Origin: Undaria pinnatifida | Lineage: Eukaryota; Sar; Phaeophyceae; Laminariales; Alariaceae | Length of the DNA: 64,000 nt | Reading direction: 5' to 3' | Assembly: GCA_012845835.1 (NCBI GenBank) | Contig: JABAKD010000030.1 | Span: forward strand, 16,205,210 to 16,269,209 | Shown here: one piece after another, positions 22,801 to 31,036 of the stretch | Layout of the letters: the number at the start of each line of letters is the position of its first letter | How positions within the stretch are numbered: position 1 is the first letter of the stretch | The notes under the pieces: generated by a model | Seen by the model: only the letters and a program-made list of their open reading frames with translations | Database searches by the model: none | What the model was told of the DNA's origin: nothing | Made by a program: the position numbers and the translations under genes

Positions 22801-24562
22801 ACCCACACCCTTGCCTGGTTTGCCGTCCATCGTGAGCATGTTTGCTTCCCATCGATGACACCCGCTCTGACCGTGCAGTATGCTATAGCTTACCACCCCC
22901 CCAAACTCCCGCTTCCCGTCCCCTTCCGTCCCCCCCCCCTCCCCTGCCCCTTCCGCCCCCTCTCCCTTCTCCGGCCAAACCTTCCTCTCCCGCCGCACCC
23001 CGCCCCACCGTGACTCGCTACGCCCTGCCCCGTGCTCCCTCTAATAAAACCACGCAATCCAGCCCCGCAGCAGCGCGCACACACAGCAGCAGTGGAGGGA
23101 GTGGCGGGAGTGGGAGGACGCGATGACAAGCGCCCTGGAGAACCGGAAGTCGCGCGGGAGCGAGAGCGCCGGAGAGGGGGGTTCTGAAACCCCGGGGCCG
23201 GACGCGTCCTGCAACGAAGACTCCACGGTGTGTAACTCCCCCTGGAGTAGCGAGCGGGGGGGCGGAGGAAGCTTTGGTGGGTTCAGCGGGAGTCTGCGCG
23301 CGTCTTCTACTCACGGCGAGGGGGATGTGGCCGCCGGAGGTAACGGGTCCGCTCGTTCTCGCGCTCGCTCGGGCACCGCGCCGGACACTGGCAAGGACGG
23401 AGCGCGATTGCCGCGGAGGGGGAGGGCGCCGGCGAAGCGAGACTCCCCGGTCCAGAAGGCGGAGTGGTGGAGCTGGAGGTCGTACTCGCCCCCATCGATG
23501 TTAATGCGCCGGAAAAGCGCGGAGTCTTTGCGGAAGCCTCCCGCCGCGGCGGACGGCAGCGGCAGCAGCGGTAGGAAGTCCGTCGCGGCGTTTGGACGGT
23601 CCGCGAGCGGGGTAACACCGGCGGTGGCAGCGGCGGGCGGGTCGGAGGGTGGGAGAGCAAGGCCGTACCTGTTGTCTCCACTTGGGTCGGACGCACAAGA
23701 AGGCGGAGGCGGCGGTGGCGGGTCGCAACTGGGAGAGTCGGTGGTGCGCTCTAGCGGGGGTTACCTCCCGCCGCGACACCCCCTCGCGGCCTTGCAGTTG
23801 TCGCCCACGAGCGCCCCCGCGAATGGCGGCGGGTCGGACGCCGCGGGCGTGGAGAGCGGGGAGTCGAGCGGTGGAGAAGGATCGTTTGTTGGTGGGTCCG
23901 TCCCAGGGCGGCCAAGGATTAAGGCTAGAGGGCAGGCCAGAACGCGCGCGAAGGGTCCGGTGGGGAGTGTGCCGCCGCAATCTCCGGCGCAAAAGGCGTT
24001 GGAGGGGGAGGACGACGACGAGGAAGGCCCTGCTCCAACGGAAGAGGAGGCGACCGTGGCTACCAGCGGGCGGCGGGGCGGCGGGTTGGGGTCGTCGCCT
24101 GCTCGGAGACGACGAAAGGCCGCGGATGACTCGAACGTTGCGAAGCGAACGAGGTCTCCCTCCCGATCGCGATCGCTGTCTGGAGTGCTGTCGGGCCTCG
24201 CGGATTGGTTGATGCCTGGCATGGACGGTGGACCGAGCCGCTTGTTGAGAGTCGAGAGCGGGAGCGAGCTGATCATGGACGTCTACCCCAGCGAGTCGGC
24301 GCTCTCGCCGGAGAAGCCGGGGAGGCCGAGGTCCGCGCCGGCGACCCCGCGCGGCCGGCGGCAGACGTTCTCGGTTTTGCGAGAGGGCGGGTGGTTCTAC
24401 AACGGTGATTCGGATTACTCAACCGAGGAGGAGAATGCCGGTGATAGCGACGATGAGGGGTTTTGGGGGGACGCTGGCGCAACTGAGCTGCGGCGAGAAG
24501 TCGGAGATGGTGGCGGCTTGAGTGTCCTCAAGCGCCTCCGGAAGTTGTTCACCGGGCTTTAG
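3952..24562 (+). CDS. Seven-exon gene for a 728-residue protein of unknown family
   Basis: Join: 3952-4041, 4908-4991, 9116-9226, 16920-17099, 17876-17967, 21465-21594, 23063-24562. Every junction keeps the frame (phases 0,0,0,0,2,0), and the total is 2187 nt including the TAG stop. Residues 1-30 are acidic. Residues 31-229 are charged and mostly helix-compatible, with runs of K/R/E and hydrophobic heptad-like spacing at about 96-186 (a coiled-coil or helical-bundle guess). Residues 230-728, all in the last exon, are low-complexity: Gly/Ser-rich, an acidic patch at about 544-551, a basic ARRRRK cluster near 575 (possible nuclear signal), an RS-like stretch near 592-602, and an acidic Tyr/Ser segment at 675-696. 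I recognise no domain. Weak points are the exon 2 donor (TAC before GTAATT) and whether exon 1 reads further. The introns (866 to 7693 bp) carry most of the mobile elements in this half of the window. Confidence 0.6.
4834..4862. repeat. Imperfect trinucleotide microsatellite (CTG then ATG)
   Basis: About seven CTG units run directly into GATGATGATGG, 50 bp upstream of exon 2. It is an intronic microsatellite with no coding role. Confidence 0.7.
4908..4991 (+). CDS. Unknown-family gene, exon 2
   Basis: The acceptor GGGCATGCAG is followed by 28 codons in phase 0. The peptide is strongly basic and helical in character, with a core of ALLRRRSKFDKIVDTYDK. The frame-keeping donor is TAC before GTAATT. 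A better consensus donor, AA before GTACGT, lies four bases earlier but would break the frame into exon 3 unless another small exon intervenes. Confidence 0.5.
5744..6150. repeat. Segmental duplication, unit 1 (element-free copy)
   Basis: This block is repeated at 7388-8190. Shared landmarks in order are GTATATATCGGTA, GGGCGCGAGGA, ATTCCGCTGGCCA, TTATCTG followed by GGCCCACC or GAGCCACC, TTGCGGAAGGCC-like, AAGTCCGTTCAA, and AACATCGGC followed by TCTGCCGTT. Unit 1 lacks the mobile element that interrupts unit 2, so it keeps the empty site near 5960-5985. Confidence 0.7.
6208..6375. repeat. Near-perfect inverted repeat (about 50-bp arms) made of coding-like sequence
   Basis: The left arm (about 6208-6260) begins CGTCAACTGCACCAAGTCCG and the right arm (about 6324-6375) is its reverse complement ending CGGACTTGGTGCAGTTGACG. 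Only one or two mismatches are visible across about 50 bp, with about 60 bp between the arms. The arms are GC3-rich and translate without stops on either strand, as if a piece of an exon had been captured and inverted. A transcript would form a long hairpin. No source gene is recognised. Confidence 0.7.
6547..7280 (+). mobile_element. Dispersed repeat family 1, copy A
   Basis: This copy shares its start (AAATCTGCCAGA), the TATCACCTCATTATCTTTC block, poly-C-rich middle sections, CAACCGTCAGATTTGTCCCC, GGGGAGTCGCCGACCTA and the terminal block GATCTCACAGCTGGAGTGTA with the copy at 31080-32063. The ordered blocks and full set of copies argue for a mobile element about 0.7-1 kb long. It has no long ORF. 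The upstream GGGGTTTGATTCC at 6480-6492 resembles a degenerate tRNA B box, so a SINE origin is possible. Confidence 0.65.
7388..8190. repeat. Segmental duplication, unit 2, interrupted by a family 1 element
   Basis: This is the second copy of the 5744-6150 block. Homology stops near 7580 (after GCCTTTTGCTTA) and resumes near 8030 (CTGATTATCTGGTGAGCCAC). The intervening 450 bp is an inverted family 1 element, so unit 1 and unit 2 form an empty and filled site pair. Confidence 0.7.
7580..8029 (-). mobile_element. Dispersed repeat family 1, copy B (inserted in a duplication)
   Basis: Read on the minus strand it ends with GATCTCACAGCTGAAGTGTA and a short ATTTTCATTTTTTATAAAA tail, preceded by the GTATCACACACAGCTTGCAA block shared by the family. 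Its limits are set by comparison with the uninterrupted duplicate at 5744-6150. It is a 5'-shortened copy relative to 31080-32063 and has no ORF. Confidence 0.75.
8888..8920. repeat. Perfect 11-bp-stem hairpin
   Basis: GAAGGCGTGTT and AACACGCCTTC are separated by about nine bases. Several TTGCGC words surround it (8865-8995). This may be a remnant of a structured element. No terminator meaning is implied in a eukaryotic intron. Confidence 0.6.
9116..9226 (+). CDS. Unknown-family gene, exon 3
   Basis: The acceptor GCCCAAACAG is followed by 37 codons in phase 0, ending GAAGAAAAG before the donor GTGAGA. The peptide is highly charged (ETPEEALQRRIEEGK core). Its last 40 nt belong to a degenerate tandem repeat that continues four times into the intron, so the donor itself is part of a repeat unit. 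Confidence 0.6.
9186..9569. repeat. Degenerate tandem repeat spanning the exon 3 donor
   Basis: Four copies of a unit of about 47 bp, built on GGGGAAACGCTAAGGAGATG, GAAAGACACCGAAGAAAAGG and GTGGGAC, lie at 9186-9232, 9341-9390, 9418-9484 and 9521-9569. The first copy overlaps the end of exon 3. Confidence 0.7.
9575..9680. repeat. Three tandem copies of a 35-37 bp unit
   Basis: The unit reads CCGTCTCACAACAATGTCAC then TCACGTTATTGGCCA and is repeated three times with few changes. It lies directly after the previous repeat and has no coding role. Confidence 0.8.
11217..11284. repeat. 14-bp tandem repeat, almost five copies
   Basis: The unit TTGCTGCTCGCGAC is repeated four times perfectly, then partially (TTGCTGCTTGAC). 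It is a simple minisatellite. Confidence 0.9.
11914..12143 (-). mobile_element. Poly(A)-tailed retroposon, longest copy
   Basis: The insert 11921-12136 is flanked by TGTATTG on both sides (11914-11920 and 12137-12143). On the minus strand it starts near the TCTTGCGCCGCCGGAGTAGC block and ends with TTTTTCCCCATGCGCTGGAGGAT then A-rich sequence. It shares all its blocks with copies at 30066-30272 and 43139-43345. At about 215 bp with no ORF it is SINE-sized, but no clear tRNA-like boxes were seen. Confidence 0.7.
12148..12486. repeat. Perfect 27-bp direct repeat about 310 bp apart
   Basis: GAAAACATGGGTACTACCAC followed by TACTGCC occurs at 12148-12174 and 12460-12486 with no mismatch. The intervening sequence is not obviously mobile. 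Confidence 0.8.
12895..12925. repeat. CAG-type trinucleotide microsatellite
   Basis: Runs of CAGCAGCAGCAGCAACAGCA are present. Intronic, with no reading-frame support. Confidence 0.8.
13457..13541 (+). mobile_element. Small MITE-like element, copy 2
   Basis: It starts TTAACGCCTTTACAAC and ends GCTAAAGGGGGGT, with the interior TTACTTGAAGTTAGTGTAT related to TTACTTGGATTTAGTAT of copy 1. Same family as 1303-1388 and 29972-30059. Confidence 0.45.
15767..15981. repeat. 43-bp minisatellite, five units
   Basis: Units start at 15767, 15810, 15853, 15896 and 15939, each exactly 43 bp. The core is ATAGTGCGGGGTCCCACTTT then AGTGCGGTTATTGTC. The word GTGCGG occurs twice per unit. Sequence just after the array (CAACCGCACTAT) is an inverted piece of the unit. 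Confidence 0.9.
16920..17099 (+). CDS. Unknown-family gene, exon 4
   Basis: The acceptor CGGCCGGCAG is followed by exactly 60 codons in phase 0, ending ATCGCTCAG before the donor GTATGT. The peptide is amphipathic and highly charged, with a central segment YGQIYDEVKALRKETRHS, consistent with a long helix or coiled coil. GC-rich third positions contrast with the flanking poly-C and poly-G tracts. Confidence 0.7.
17876..17967 (+). CDS. Unknown-family gene, exon 5
   Basis: The acceptor CTCTGCAG is followed by 30 codons plus two bases, ending ATCAATAG before the donor GTGGGC (phase 2). The peptide ends in an LTDVELHNFIN segment. The last 36 nt and the donor are inside a 220-bp tandem duplication, so a second copy of the exon tail with the same donor lies at 18152-18187. 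Confidence 0.65.
17932..18371. repeat. 220-bp tandem duplication including an exon 3' end and its donor site
   Basis: Unit 1 is 17932-18151 and unit 2 is 18152-18371, with only about ten differences visible. Each unit contains GACGTGGAGCTGCATAACTT twice, once at its start and once in a GCGGACGTGGAGCTGCAT block near its end. The duplicated donor is ATAG before GTGGGC. The duplication is recent, to judge by its high identity. Confidence 0.9.
20211..20562. repeat. Tandem duplication of a 179-bp unit with internal inverted repeats
   Basis: Unit 1 (20211-20389) and unit 2 (20390-20562) both start GCAAGCTTCGATGT and end GGCGCTGGTTAA. Inside each, TGGATATCGAA and its partner CGATATCCA are inverted about 90 bp apart, so each unit can fold back. 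Divergence between units is moderate (about 75-80% by eye). Confidence 0.75.
21240..21283. repeat. 12-bp tandem repeat
   Basis: CATGATGTATCA is repeated three times plus a partial unit. Confidence 0.9.
21465..21594 (+). CDS. Unknown-family gene, exon 6
   Basis: The acceptor TTTTCTGCAG is followed by one base completing the split codon (AG plus A, Arg), then 43 codons ending ATCCTGCAG before the donor GTGCGA. The peptide includes RRGIAGKLGLATQWAFEQEE and ends FYSSIGILQ. The phase-2 entry matches the end of exon 5, which supports the join. Confidence 0.65.
21595..23062 (+). other. Intron 6 of the unknown-family gene (1.5 kb)
   Basis: The intron holds a diverged, inverted family 1 fragment (about 21745-21915), a CCGATT hexanucleotide tandem near 22457-22480, and a long pyrimidine tract (22895-23040) leading to a CTAAT branch-point-like word at 23041 and the acceptor AATCCAG at 23056-23062. 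Confidence 0.6.
23063..24562 (+). CDS. Unknown-family gene, exon 7: long disordered C-terminal region
   Basis: This is 499 codons plus TAG in one GC-rich exon, the longest real reading frame in the window. The first residues include QQQWREWREWEDAMTSALE, a Trp-rich amphipathic segment that could be the end of a helix or of a folded domain. The remainder is low-complexity Gly/Ser/Arg/Glu sequence with SP and RS motifs (candidate phosphosites), a basic ARRRRK cluster and an acidic Tyr-containing tail (DSDYSTEEENAGDSDDEG). The last residues, LKRLRKLFTGL, could be a short basic amphipathic helix. The frame contains an internal ATG at 23123, but the upstream 20 codons join in phase with exon 6, so I prefer the spliced start. 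Other long frames here on both strands are composition shadows. Confidence 0.7.
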   Translation, partial: PRSSAHTQQQWREWREWEDAMTSALENRKSRGSESAGEGGSETPGPDASCNEDSTVCNSPWSSERGGGGSFGGFSGSLRASSTHGEGDVAAGGNGSARSRARSGTAPDTGKDGARLPRRGRAPAKRDSPVQKAEWWSWRSYSPPSMLMRRKSAESLRKPPAAADGSGSSGRKSVAAFGRSASGVTPAVAAAGGSEGGRARPYLLSPLGSDAQEGGGGGGGSQLGESVVRSSGGYLPPRHPLAALQLSPTSAPANGGGSDAAGVESGESSGGEGSFVGGSVPGRPRIKARGQARTRAKGPVGSVPPQSPAQKALEGEDDDEEGPAPTEEEATVATSGRRGGGLGSSPARRRRKAADDSNVAKRTRSPSRSRSLSGVLSGLADWLMPGMDGGPSRLLRVESGSELIMDVYPSESALSPEKPGRPRSAPATPRGRRQTFSVLREGGWFYNGDSDYSTEEENAGDSDDEGFWGDAGATELRREVGDGGGLSVLKRLRKLFTGL

Positions 24563-25499
24563 GGGGGCTGGGAGGAGGGCCGGGGGGGGGGCCTTGGCGA
24601 GACGAGGGCTAGTGATGCGGAATTGTTGACGGGGCGGGTTTCTTCTTTTGTTTTACTATTTTTTTGTTTTTTTTTTGTCGGTGGACGGCGAGTTGTGCCT
24701 TAGACACAGATCTCAACTGAAGCCAGCCAGCTGAGGCGTGTTGTGCAAATGTTTTTGCAAGCGCGCTCAACTCCGATGGTGGTTCAACGTCGCTCCCGTG
24801 CCCTGGGGAGGGTTGAGGGCACACGGGCAAGGGTCGGGCTCTGGTCACAAGATGCGCTCGTTTCCTGTTGTTTCCTCCGGCGGTGAATAAGCTAGAAAGA
24901 ACTTATTCCGCCGCGGAAATTTGGCCGCTTTTTCTGAATAGTGCGTTGATGCGCCCCACGGCCCAAATAACGCCTCCAAACGACATCGAGAGTGCGCGGA
25001 ATTCGCTTTTGTGCCGGTATACGCCGTCGAATTTTTTCATCCGCCACCCCTTCTTCCTCCCCGCCCTCCCCCCCGGTTTTTTCCACGGACGGGCGGACCG
25101 GACCCATTGCCGAAGGTTATGTTATTGCCACGGTAGTGCGTGAAGAGTGGAGTTCGCCATGATTGCGGACTGCTATTGATGCTACAGCGGTTATCTGCGC
25201 GTTTCGTCGTTTGGTGAGGTTGGTGTGGCGATGGGTTTGGGCATGAGATAGCGCTTGTCGCCCTTCCCCCCCCCCTCCCGGCGCAATTGACATTTTGTTC
25301 GTTTTAGATTATTTAGGAAGGAGCCTGCCCCGGCCCACCCTCCCCGCGTATCCCACACGCCCGATGTCACTGCGTGCCCTGTTGGACGTCGTTTCCGTGG
25401 ACGCTTTCCCACGTATCACACCGGCAGTACCAAAGAACAGCGCCAGTCGCGCGTGTGTGTCTGCCTGCCTGATCATACAGTGGGGGGGGGGGGGCAATA

Positions 25500-25625
25500 G
25501 AGCCGGTTACATAGTGCCACTGCCCTCTATAGTGCCGGTGAAATCTCTGTAGTAAACCCTATTCCTAATCGTGCCGGTGCCCTAAATAGTGCCGGTGTAT
25601 TGGGCTGGCACATACTGGCACGATT
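25500..25625. repeat. GTGCCGGT repeat with terminal inverted 12-mer
   Basis: AGTGCCACTGCCCTCTATAG and GTGCCGGTGAAATC-type words recur. CCTAATCGTGCC (about 25562) and its exact reverse complement GGCACGATTAGG (about 25616) bound a 65-bp fold. A paralogous, longer array lies at 26410-26650. Confidence 0.7.
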
Positions 25626-26409
25626 AGGAGCCTCCGACTACTTTATTGGGAGGAGTGGCAGCGGAGGTTTTGCCTGATCATGCTGGGTGACGGCAGCAGG
25701 CGTTTTCATGAGGATGAGAGCAGAGGGGTACAATATATTTTGTGTTTAGTTGTGGGGCGTATATCGACATTAATTATTGTACGATTCTTTTGTGGTTTGA
25801 AGTGGGTTAATAACGAGTATTAGACATCCGGGAATTTGCGCGATGGGGTGGGATAGGGAAAGAGAGTGAGAAAGAAAGAAGGTTGCTTGCTGCTTGTTTT
25901 GTCCTTTCCTGTTGTGTTGTCTGTCGATACCTGGTGCGGCCCATGTGTTTTCTTGTCTTGTTGTTCTTAGCAGCGCATGCGAAATTGTCGCTCATTGTTG
26001 TTGGGACCAAAAGCCAAAAAATGCTTTTGTTATTCTTGAGAGCGCAAGCGAAAAATATTCTTGTCAATCTTAAGAGCGCTCACATTTTGGGGGGGCGCAA
26101 GCGAAAAAAGCTCTTGTGAAGCTGATTTTGGGAGCGCAGAACGCAAGAAGACCCCACGCCAAAATACAAATCTAGTCATAGGAAGACCGCGGCCGGTTTT
26201 TTCTCCACACTTTTTCGCGAAGGCTACAACTAACTATAATAAGGCGTGGCTGCTCATTGTTGGCGCCTGCCTGCCTCCCTGTTAACCTGCTGGCCTATCG
26301 GTTGATCGATCGGTCGGGCCGGTCGGCGATTAGCGTCCACGCTGAAAATATGAATTACGTGTACTCTTTTTTGGGTGATCGATGGAGTACAGTCGGGGGG
26401 GGGGCTCCC

Positions 26410-26650
26410 GATACTGCCGGTTGAATAGTGCCACTGTTCTCTGTGGTGCCGGTTGACCAGTGCCTCTATGGTGCCGGTTAAATAGTACCACCTCTCTCTA
26501 TAGTGCCGGTTGAATAGTGCCACTGCTCTCTATAGTGCCGTTGAAATCGCATGGCACCACTGGAACTCTCTATAGTAAACCCTTTTCCCAATAGTGGGGG
26601 GGGCGTAAATAGTGCCGGTTTATTGGGCTGGCTTATATCGGCGCTATTGG
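26410..26650. repeat. GTGCCGGTTGAATAGTGCCA minisatellite-like array
   Basis: At least four degenerate units of about 35 bp are built on TATAGTGCCGGTTGAATAGT and GCCACTGCTCTC. The end has the same architecture as 25500-25625: AGTAAACCCTTTTCCCAATA then TTTATTGGGCTGGC and an inverted CTATTGGG. The two arrays are therefore copies of one element, not independent simple repeats. Confidence 0.7.
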
Positions 26651-26732
26651 GGGAAGCCCTCCACTGTTGTAGTAAAAGAGCTTTCTCCGCTCTTTCTTCG
26701 CTAGGGGTTAGTGAACGAGAAGCGTTTCGATG

Positions 26733-26795
26733 GTGGTAGTAGTGGTGGGTGGGTGGGTGGGCGGGTGGGTGAAGGTGGGTGAGTGGGCGGGTGGT
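26733..26795. repeat. GGGT/GGGC tetranucleotide repeat
   Basis: GGTGGGTGGGTGGGTGGGCG and similar runs occur. Potentially G-quadruplex forming. Confidence 0.85.
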
Positions 26796-27892
26796 GCGTT
26801 TTCTCCAAACAGCCCACGATGAGAGGTGACGTATATGCTGCGCGCCTTTTACGTAGTACATGTTTTATCCCTTTCCGTCTCTTTCTCAAATCGGGTTTTC
26901 GGCAGGAGAGTTCTGGTTTTTTTTTTTGGTGGTAAAAGAAAGGAGGCTTAGTGGCGTTCTGGTCGGAGGCGGGGGGAGGGGAGAGAGGGCCGCGTGCTGC
27001 GTGCGTGCTGTTTAAGGATCGTGTAACAATATTATTCGCACGCACGCAGGGGAGCGTAGTTTTTTTTTTGTTTTTCTTTCGGAAAAAAAAAAGAGGCAAC
27101 AAGAAGAGAGGAGCTAAATGCTACCGGGTACGTACGTAACAGCGTAACCGCCTGAGTCTCTCGTAAGACGGGCGGCTGGTGGGCGTCATGTTTTTTTTGT
27201 AATGCGAAGACTCTTTTTTTCATTCTTCACTCGATGTCTATGAATCTGTGGCTTTGTGCTCAGAGGATTCGGTATTATTATTGGATGATACCACAGCTCT
27301 ATTGATGTGGCACACGAGGTTGCATCTTTTCATCGAGTTATTTTTTCTCCTGAGATACATACATACTTACTTGTACATGCTGTTTTTTATTGCTATGGAG
27401 TATTACTTCCGTATTGCGTGCTGTGCTGCTGTGTCCGTCTAATCGCGGAATAGATTATCGTTCTCGGCTTGACGAAGGAGACAGGAGGACCAGACAGGAG
27501 AGGCAAGGCATATTAAATAGACTTGCTCTTATGCCTGTCCTTGTTGTGTATCCTCCTGCCTGCTTGTCTGCTTCTTGATCGTTGCGGTGACTGCCAAGAA
27601 TTACTATTGATACTAATAAAACTGTACATTTACATTCAATTTGTCTACGTTCACGTTATAGGTGTGCTACTACATACTACTGCTCTATAGACTACGTTCT
27701 ACTGCAGTAATATGTATGTATGTCATTCCCATAAAAGCAAATACGGTCCCTTTTTGGTGCCGTCCATGATCTCTTTAGGGACCATAAAAACAACCAGGGC
27801 TTTTTGCGGGGCAGGACCTGACCCGTGGGTCGGGTCAGCCAATCTCGCGGGTCGAGTCGGGACGGGTCAGTAGGTGTGCGAAATATAACAGT

Positions 27893-27931
27893 TTGGGTCG
27901 GGTCGGGTCGGGTCGGGTCGGGTCGGGTCAG
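27893..27931. repeat. (GGGTC)n pentanucleotide tract within a GGGTC-rich block
   Basis: Seven contiguous GGGTC units lie inside a larger block (27815-28000) where GGGTC, CGGGTCGAG and the reverse CGACCC occur many times on both strands. The block can fold on itself and is a candidate for G-rich structure. Confidence 0.85.
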
Positions 27932-28132
27932 GAAGTAAGTGTTCGAAATCTGACGGGTTGGGTCGGGTCACTCTGGCTCGGCCCGACCCACCCACGAGCA
28001 AAATTGCCCGACTCGTGAAACGCCCTGATATTGAAAACGACGAGTAGTGAGTGGCCTATCTCAAGCAAGCCTAGCAAGAAGAGGGTATAGCAGTGCAGCG
28101 CAGCTCGGACACATCCGACTAGGGACCCCAGC

Positions 28133-28250
28133 ATCCCGAATCGGTTCGCGAGAGGCCATTGGATCCGATGCTGCCGCGCTCGCCAGACTGTTTGATTTCA
28201 ACATGTTTCTCGCCGAAGCCCCCACAAAAAAAGTGCTTTTTAAAGTACGT
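28133..28250 (+). CDS. Orphan candidate exon, unknown product
   Basis: A good acceptor (GGGACCCCAG) is followed by 118 nt that translate in one frame as a coding-like peptide (core SDAAALARLFDFNMFLAEAP) and stop exactly at a donor, TTTAAA before GTACGT. Codon character differs from the flanks. No partner exon on either side was found, and the minus strand is also open here. It could be an upstream exon of the PH-domain gene, part of another gene, or a transposon remnant. Confidence 0.25.
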
Positions 28251-29518
28251 CGTGTGGTGTAGGTCTTCGTTCGTCACAACAGTGGGCAGCGCGCGCTCGC
28301 CAGAGGTCCGTTTTGCGTTCAGTACGCCAACCGCGATGGACACAGTGACCACGATGATGATAGTGTGTTGTGAGGGTGTATTTTACTGGCTGGTGGTATT
28401 AAAGTACCGCCAATTTGGACATAATTAAGATGGGGATTCGTTTTGTGATTTTCCATATGAATAACTAACAAGTCCTTACGTTTTCGGGAGATTCCAACTC
28501 CTCAATTTTTTTTAGTCTAACTCCAAGTGTTTTGTCTCCCGTGTCGGGACTGCGGCGCTAAAACTGTCAAAATCAAACTAGTATTACTATTATATACTAC
28601 GCTAATAGTAGTGTTTTCTTGCCGTAGACTATGGTACAGTATAAGTAGGGGGTGCGTCTTAGCCCCCAAGTGTTCGTGGCGAGAGATAGAGTCTGCCGGT
28701 TGGCGGTACGCTTGCTCCTTGCAACAACATAATGGTGAAACATAGGGTAAAAATATGATTATTATTTTTTCATTTATTCGCAATACGCAATTTAACATGC
28801 GAAACGACGTCCCCCTCCGCCCCGCCCGCCCCCACAACTCCCATCAAATCAGCAGCGTTACGTACGTACCCAGAATTAAACAGAACAAACAATGCGACAA
28901 CAATCAATGTCAAGGGGTCCAAGGGCAACACACAGCGCATCTATCACCTGCCTGTCCTTGTTTATCTATTTCGAAATTGTTTTACTGAATTCACACATAA
29001 ATGAAGCAGGCATTACTAGTCAAAACTCGATAAAGCTTTACCTTCAAGTACCAAGAAGCAAGTAACAAACTAATTAAAAGTAAGACGTATAGGTAAGTAG
29101 TAGGTACAAGTTGTGTTCAGTATCCCACAGCCCGTGTAGTAACTGCCAAGCGTCCTGAAACAAAGCGCAAGACGTTTAGCACCCAACTGCAGTTTTTTTC
29201 TTCCTCCCTATCTCCTTCTCTAAAAGGTTTCCCTACCCCTTGTTATGCGTACGTATTGAGTAGGTCTAGATTACAGGTTTCTTGACAATTTCATATCTGC
29301 CATATCTAGGGTGTGCTCCCGATGGGCGACTGAGCGAAACATCATTATTATATTGGTTATGATACTGTTATTAATAATAACAAGTACAAGCGGGGCTTGG
29401 CTATCCCTCTCGCCATGCCATGAACCCCTCTCTGCCCCCGACACAGTACGGACAATATCTGGTGCACCACCATATACCCGCACTCCAACAATACATGAAT
29501 AAATATAAACCCTGTTGA

Positions 29519-29690
29519 TCCTGACAGCTACACTGTAGTTGCAAGGGGAGTCGCCGACCTATATCCTTAATGAGGACACACAACCCGTAATACGCGCGAT
29601 CGGAGTATCACATACAGCTTGCAAAGATGAGTTTCGTCAAAATATTCGATCTCACAGCTGGATGGAGTGTATTTTCATTTTTAAAATAAA
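29519..29690 (+). mobile_element. Dispersed repeat family 1, copy C (3' end only)
   Basis: The copy starts at the CAGCTACACTGTAGTTGCAA block and runs through GGGGAGTCGCCGACCTATAT, CGCGCGATCGGAGTATCACA and GATCTCACAGCTGGATGGAG to a short TTTTCATTTTTAAAATA tail. It corresponds to the last 170 bp of the copy at 31080-32063. Confidence 0.75.
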
Positions 29691-29971
29691 TAATACCTTG
29701 CGCCCCCCCCCCCTATAATGTTATCCCCAATAACACTGCTGCTGTAGACGGGTGCTACACGATAGAGGTATACCCTTTTTTGGCTTTTTTTGTTTCTTAT
29801 TGACTGGGAACCATAATTAACCCAAAATCGTCGTCGGAAATATTTAGACCATTTTTTTTGCATCATTCTCGTTGTGTACCTAAGGCCACACACGTGATGG
29901 GATTTTTCATCCATCCGGTTACCAAGGGTAGCTTTTATTTTTTCTCCAAGTCGGTTTTTGGGAGAGATCTT

Positions 29972-30059
29972 AACCCCTTTACAACTGCCGGAAACCCGTT
30001 TTTGGGGACAATCACTTAGATTTAGTATGGGGAGGGGTTCGGGGGCTCTAAAGGGGTTG
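29972..30059 (+). mobile_element. Small MITE-like element, best copy (88 bp)
   Basis: The ends AACCCCTTTA and TAAAGGGGTT are perfect 10-bp inverted repeats. The interior has CCCGTTTTTGGGGACAATCA and the ACTTAGATTTAGTATGGGGA block shared by the family. It abuts the poly-T side of the retroposon at 30066. Confidence 0.65.
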
Positions 30060-30065
30060 TCTTCT

Positions 30066-30272
30066 TTTTTTTTTCATCCCCCGGCGGATGGGGAAAAATA
30101 AAGCTTTAGCTAACCGCACTTCCACGTATTTTCATACGCGTCGTGTGACGATTTTACTCAGTTGCTTTCGCAGCCCAACGCTAGCTGGCGCACCTTCTTC
30201 GGGTCCCATTGTAGGTATAGCGTAAGCTGTCCCTATCAGTGGTCTTCGTTACAACCCCGGCGGCGCAAGCTG
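30066..30272 (-). mobile_element. Poly(A)-tailed retroposon copy
   Basis: On the minus strand it ends GCTTTATTTTTCCCCATCCG then CCGGGGGATG and a run of A. The body matches the copies at 11921-12136 and 43139-43345 block for block (GCGACACACGACG-like, GCGCCAGCTAGCGTTGGGCT, GACAGCTTACGCTATACCTA). Confidence 0.75.
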
Positions 30273-30587
30273 CCGTTGTATACGGATGCGTGTGTATGTC
30301 GACCCGGCCTGTCCCCTGAGGGTCAGTTTCGGTGGAGATAGCCACCCGGAATGTCATCTTTCCGGGTAGTGTGGGACTTGCGCAAGCTCACCCACTAACA
30401 AAACCCCTGGCCATGGGAGATGGCCTTCCGCCGGACTTGGTCCAGTTACGGTCCACCCTACCCATTCGGGCGTTGGTCCTCGAGGGATTAACCCTCCCAA
30501 GATTGAGGTGTAGTATTAAGAAAAAAACAATGGTTGGTGCACCTCTCATCGTACGTACGTAGCACGCGTCTGTCTCTAGTGACTGCA

Positions 30588-30640
30588 GTTTTTTTTCTTC
30601 TTTTATCCTCCGGCGGGTGGGGAAAAATAAAAGCTTACAA
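30588..30640 (-). mobile_element. Short 5'-truncated copy of the poly(A)-tailed retroposon
   Basis: Only the 3' terminal CTTTTATTTTTCCCCACCCG then CCGGAGGAT and the A-rich tail are present, about 320 bp from the fuller copy at 30066-30272. Confidence 0.65.
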
Positions 30641-31036
30641 CCCACGGCATTCATTCTCTTTAAGGGCGTTTTGGGGGGCAAGACATGGCCATACACACAC
30701 GTCAAACACCTCAATATTAATAATAGTAGCCCACGCTAAGTCGTGAGTGGTGAGCTAATAATAGCTGCGCACACCACAGACGATTATTATAACGCGCGAC
30801 AGTCTATAATCTACTTGAACTTGTACAGTAGGCCTACAAGGATAGTCTATAATCCAACATGCGCCGGCTCCTCAGTCTCCTTCCCTCGCCCCTCCCACTT
30901 ATTACTACTGCTAGGGTTAACAAGGCTCACTTTGGGTAAGCTATTACTTGTATTGGTTTGACATTTTGAGAGTGGTCAAACGGACTACGAGTAATACCCC
31001 ACTAATTCCTTAACAAATGGCGTCGTCGACAGACCA